A stretch of 64,000 nt of DNA from the NCBI GenBank assembly GCA_013396655.1, contig WBMV01005965.1:62613-126612 (forward strand), given 5' to 3'. Below are positions 59,746-64,000 of the stretch, piece after piece. Source of the stretch: Campylorhamphus procurvoides. Taxonomy: Eukaryota > Chordata > Aves > Passeriformes > Dendrocolaptidae. The notes beneath the pieces were generated by a model. It was given only the letters and a program-made list of their open reading frames with translations. It searched no databases and was not told where the DNA came from. A program made the translations under genes and the position numbers. Within the stretch, counting starts at the first letter, position 1. Each line of letters starts with the position of its first letter.

Positions 59746-62700
59746 GGAAAGACTCTGCTCATTTCAAACATCTGTATTCTGAGTGCCAAGAGCCTAATTT
59801 ACCACAGTTTATTGTGCTCCAAATCAGTGTCTAGGATAGGTACTCAGTATTTCTAGCAAAAAAAAGACCACAGGCATCTCACATCAGCTATCCCAGACTC
59901 CTGGAATCTGCTAGGGAGCTGGAGTGAATTTGGGACAGTGAGAAACTCAACCCCTGTTCCTTAGCTCTGGGCTTCTCCTCAATTTCCAGGCTCCAGGGCA
60001 CAGGAGGCAGTGCCTTTCACCTTGTTCTAGCCTTATCCAAAAACACACAGGATATTTCAGAAGTTTTGTTAGGCAGGAATAAGCTCTTTGCAGAAGCATT
60101 GACTGGCTCAATTCTCTTTTGTCCGTTTTACAGTCTCTGCATTCCTGTTGGGCGACATTTAAAGACGCAGAAAAATTCCCGGTATTTAAAAAACTTCTTA
60201 TTTTTAAAGTTTTCTGGTGCCAAAACTGACAGACGTCTATGTACGTATGGAAAAGGCAGGAAAGCAGGGCTATTTCTGGGGAAGAAATGCTTCTTTCATT
60301 TCCTTCCCTCTTCAATGTCGGTTGACATTAATTTTAAACCTGGCTGGCACTCCACAGTAAAGAGAGTGAAAGATCTTGTTCTTCCATCCAAAGAAGTATC
60401 AAATAAGTGTAGCTGCAATTTAAAAGCAACCCTGCCAAGCCATTTAGTTCCCAAAAGGATGATGGCTCTCCTAGCAGCACAGGGTTTGCCATATCAGATG
60501 AAGCAGACTACCAGATCACAAAGCCTTACTGCTTCGTTCTAGCCATGACCTGACCCATATTTCATCCTGTGCTTCAGAGGAAGATGAAAGGCCTTCATAA
60601 TGCATCCTAAACATAATCATATGGAAAAATCTTGCAGCATTTAAAAAGGATAAGCAAAGAGGGTCCTATAGAAATACTAGGACTCTATAGTATTAATTTC
60701 TGAAATCCCAATGGGGCAATTATAATATCTTTAATTTTCTATAGTGGGGAAGTGCTTTCCTGCTGTATCTATAGGTAATGGTGATGAAAGCTTTTCAGCA
60801 CAATAAGCACAGGACAGAATGCAAGAAATATCCTGATGCCCAAACCTGTGAAAAATTGAGTCCCTGAGCTCTACTGGTTTTAATGCAGGTTTTGGTCTGT
60901 ACCTTTAAAATTGTATAATGACAGTAACTGTAAAGACTCAGAACTAGCCCAAAGACCGGTAAGGCCATTAATAATAGTAATAAATGCAGTTCTGCATGAG
61001 GAAAACACTTAGCCAAGGAATTAAAAAAACCAACCAAACAAACAAAAAGTAATTTTAGAATATGTTATGTCCTCTGTAAAATTCCCGTTGCATTTGTACA
61101 ATGCCGAAGCAATTAAGTAGCAATTCCCTGTCTCAGAAAACAGGCTGCAATCCACACTATGTTATCAGATGTTGCTTAGGAGGTCAGGAATGCTCCAAAT
61201 GGTGCTGCTTCTTCTGGGCTCTCCTTGCCCTTGGGGCACAGTCATCAGCCAGGCGTCAGCTGCTCTCTGCCTCGAAGCTGCAGGGCAGGGACTGCTCGAG
61301 CATCCCTGGCTCCAAGTAGGATGGGGAGAGTCCACATCTCACCCCGGCTGCGCAGGGAGAGCACGAGGAACACAAGCAACACCCCTCTTACAGAAGTGTG
61401 CACCATGGTGTTATCTGCAGCTTTGCAGCTTTCCCTGGAGAAACGGTCTGCATGGGAATGGGGGAGATGCAGCCGTCCTGGCTGCTGGCACGGGGCCTCG
61501 CCTCTGGGTTGATATGGCATGAGTCCTGCCTCACTGAGCACCACTGAAAGCCAGTAACCTTTCAGCCCCCCTCCTTCCCCTGCACCTCCAGCTGCCATAG
61601 GTCTACAGATGTACAGCTGCATTTTGAACACATATACCAAATTTTCCTTTCCTTGTACTGTTTTTATTGAGTAACTCTGGAGAACAAACTGCACATTTCA
61701 CTCCTTGGTTGCACAGTTTCAACGCCCAAATCTTTTTACCCCACAAGGAAGTAAATGCAGCTATTGTTTTGACAGTTCATGGGGATACTTGTTTTTGGAG
61801 AGCCTCGTGGACCTTTGTGTTGCTGCCAAGGTAATGCATGATGTTACGCACTTTAGAAACCATCCCAGGTTGTGTAATGATACCCTACCACCACCAAACA
61901 ACTTAGGACTGTGTCAGGCCAGGGAAAAAAACAAGCCTGGAAGCTAGAGGAGAGAAGATTAAAGCAAAGCAGCAGCACGGTTTTTAATTGTGCCTTAGAA
62001 TTTCTAATCTAGTTAATGGCCCTTCCAGCCCATCTTGTGTAAAGACATGAGCATGTGGCATGTACTGAAGGAGGATCAACACTGACACACCGACAGATGC
62101 GCTTATTGGCACAAGAGACTAGATTAGGTTTTGGACTGGATTTTTTAACTTGTTAGCTAGCCAGCAGAAACTTGCTTTTTTGGAGGGGGAGGGATCAAAC
62201 AATTGCTGCAGAGGGATATTTGTTCCCTGGCACTTCATCTTCTTCCATTACAGATTCTCTGTTTAAACATGAGACAATGCTGCCATTCCTTCCCCTGACT
62301 CACTGGCAATTCTTTATCCATCTCTGGTGTGCTGCTTTAGAGATTTTTTTGGCTGGAATTTGATCACCCCAGTCTGCCCTTTTATTCTCTCTCCATATTT
62401 TCCAACACTTCTGTCTCCTTCATCACTTTCCAAAGCTCTGCCACGTAGTGAAAGCCTACAAGTTAACCAAAAGTTCAATACATTCATCTTGATACCATGC
62501 AATTTTGCTTGTCCATTTGAGGAGTGAGCGCTTCACACCACAAGCACGCCAGCACGTGTGGCAAAGAGCACAGCACAGAAGGTGGAAAGTGGCTGCCTGC
62601 CGAGAGGGATGCAGCTAATGTTTAACAGGATGGGGATGAAAGCTAGCTCTGTTCACTTTCCTCAGAAGAGTCATCCCACAGGTTGACAGAGGGCTGTTCA

Positions 62701-64000
62701 CAGAAGAGGGCAGGAGTCATTTAGGATAACCAAACTCTAGCTGGTGGGAGCTGGGACATTGAAAAGGTCCCTGGCGCCTGGCCAGATGCTGGTTAGAGAT
62801 GCCACGGGTGCCAGAGGTGTTCTTGTTCTGATGGCAGAGTGCTGCCGGAGCTGTCGTGCCCTCCTGACAGGCTCACAGCTTTTCAGAGTCCGAGCAGCAG
62901 CTGAACAGAGGCTGACTGGCAGACACATGTCTCCTGTCCAGCCCATGAGTACCCAGGCCAGTCCCCCTTTGCCATCTTACCACATCACCACAACACAGGC
63001 AAGTGAGATGAGGTAAAAGATTGGGGCAAAGCTAGCACATCCAGCACTCTAACTGGGCTGCACTTTTTGATAAACCTTTTGTATTCCTTCCTTTCCCTTG
63101 TTCTGCGTCTTGCAACCCTGTGTATAGGTCCCACAGGGAGAAGTCACTGCTCAGATACCACATCACTGCTTCAAGGGTGGTGGGAGCAGGGACTGTGAAC
63201 TTGACACAGAACAGCAGAGACCCCACAGCCAGGGCTGCTTGCAGGTGGATGCCCACGGCTGGCTGGGTCAGGGGCTCGCCTGTGGCCACACAGCCCCAAG
63301 GTTGAGCCTCTCAGGGAGGTTATTCATGGAGCAAAAGGTCAGGCTGGGGCACTATCCCTGCTTGTAGCAGCACTCAGGTGATGCCAAGGGATGGGCTTCT
63401 AGGAGACAGCAGCAGTCTGAGGAGCCCTTGTGAACGCCTGGCTCCAAAAGCAGCTGCTGTGGGGTTCAGAGGCTGCTGTGCCTGAACCCTTCACATGGAA
63501 GGTGAATGCACACCGCTTCCCTAGAGCAAACAAACAGGAGCACCCCAGCCAAATCCCTCCTAGCCCACAGGAGCAGCGCCAGGTGAGGAAGAGAACAATT
63601 CATCCACCTACAGATGAGACCGCTGTACAAACAACCGCATAGGAAACAGATGAGCCACTTGAAGGGGCCAGCTAAGCAGGTAAGAACAAGGTCTGCCCTG
63701 CTTCGACCCTCCAGAGAGCCACCTGCTTTCAACCCGGGGGCTTGTGTGTCCCAGAAAGGAGCCAGAGGAGCTGCCAGGAGCCTCACCATCTCCTCTGAGG
63801 GCTTAAATAGCCAGAACACATCCCACATGCCCACACTGAGGTGTCTCACTGCTTCACCTGGCTAAGCTGCTCCTTCAGTGTTTTTCCAAGCACAGTGTAT
63901 TTATCTTTTAATTGGGTCAGCAGTAACTCCAAGACGAAAGATAGTGAAGAGCAAGAGAGGGATCTTATCAAGCCATACAGCCACCCTGGGCCAGCATTAG
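59746..64000. other. no recognisable gene; noncoding DNA
   Basis: A 158-codon open frame at 60066-60542 (+) is Lys/Arg/Phe-rich and matches no family known to me. A run of CpG-containing sequence at 61240-61510 and an AT-rich block at 61950-62060 (TTTTTAATTGTG, TCTAATCTAGTTAATGG) are weak regulatory candidates. (AAAC)-type simple sequence lies near 61030-61045. Confidence 0.58.

Noticed and set aside
1..64000. CRISPR arrays, operons, phage or insertion-sequence genes, and integrated retroviral genes
   Set aside because: No regularly spaced direct repeats, no clustered same-strand genes, no recognisable transposase, gag, pol or env-like frame, and no LTR pair was seen.

Overview
The window looks like 64 kb of nuclear DNA from a bird, or less likely another archosaur or turtle. 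The reasons are the 3' end of a typical CR1 non-LTR retrotransposon at about 53.14-53.34 kb and a second, older CR1 tail at about 15.2-15.3 kb that keeps two copies of the ATTCTGTG terminal octamer. There is no Alu- or L1-like sequence, no tRNA-derived SINE of mammalian type, very little interspersed repeat overall, and CpG is generally depleted. Nothing looks bacterial, viral or organellar: there are no tightly packed open frames, no Shine-Dalgarno-spaced genes and no rRNA.

I recognise no protein-coding gene, tRNA, rRNA or known structured RNA. The longest open frames are only about 120-180 codons, occur on both strands, overlap one another, show no known domain, and have the length expected by chance in 64 kb of vertebrate DNA. 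The best reading is a gene desert or the inside of a very long intron; the sequence alone cannot say which.

Layout: 1-11.6 kb is unannotated single-copy-looking DNA. At 11.58-11.83 kb there is a CpG-enriched patch. At 15.2 kb there is an old CR1 tail. Two spans, at 16.28-16.48 and 20.12-20.32 kb, have splice-site-like borders and stay open, but match nothing I know. At 26.7 kb, 34.96 kb, 35.76 kb, 58.06 kb (reverse) and 59.64 kb there are diverged segments that resemble the MIR/CORE-SINE family of amniotes. A short segment at 49.75 kb carries the CCATTGACTTCAGTGG core seen in old amniote repeats. At 52.6-52.7 kb there is a G/T-rich low-complexity tract, followed by the best CR1 copy at 53.2 kb. 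A long (AT)n microsatellite lies at 56.09 kb.

The rest is ordinary noncoding DNA with AT-rich blocks that contain homeodomain-type cores. I list these as candidate conserved noncoding elements, to be tested by alignment to other amniotes. I found no convincing new multi-gene system here. The most useful leads are the candidate regulatory blocks and the cluster of ancient SINE remnants.
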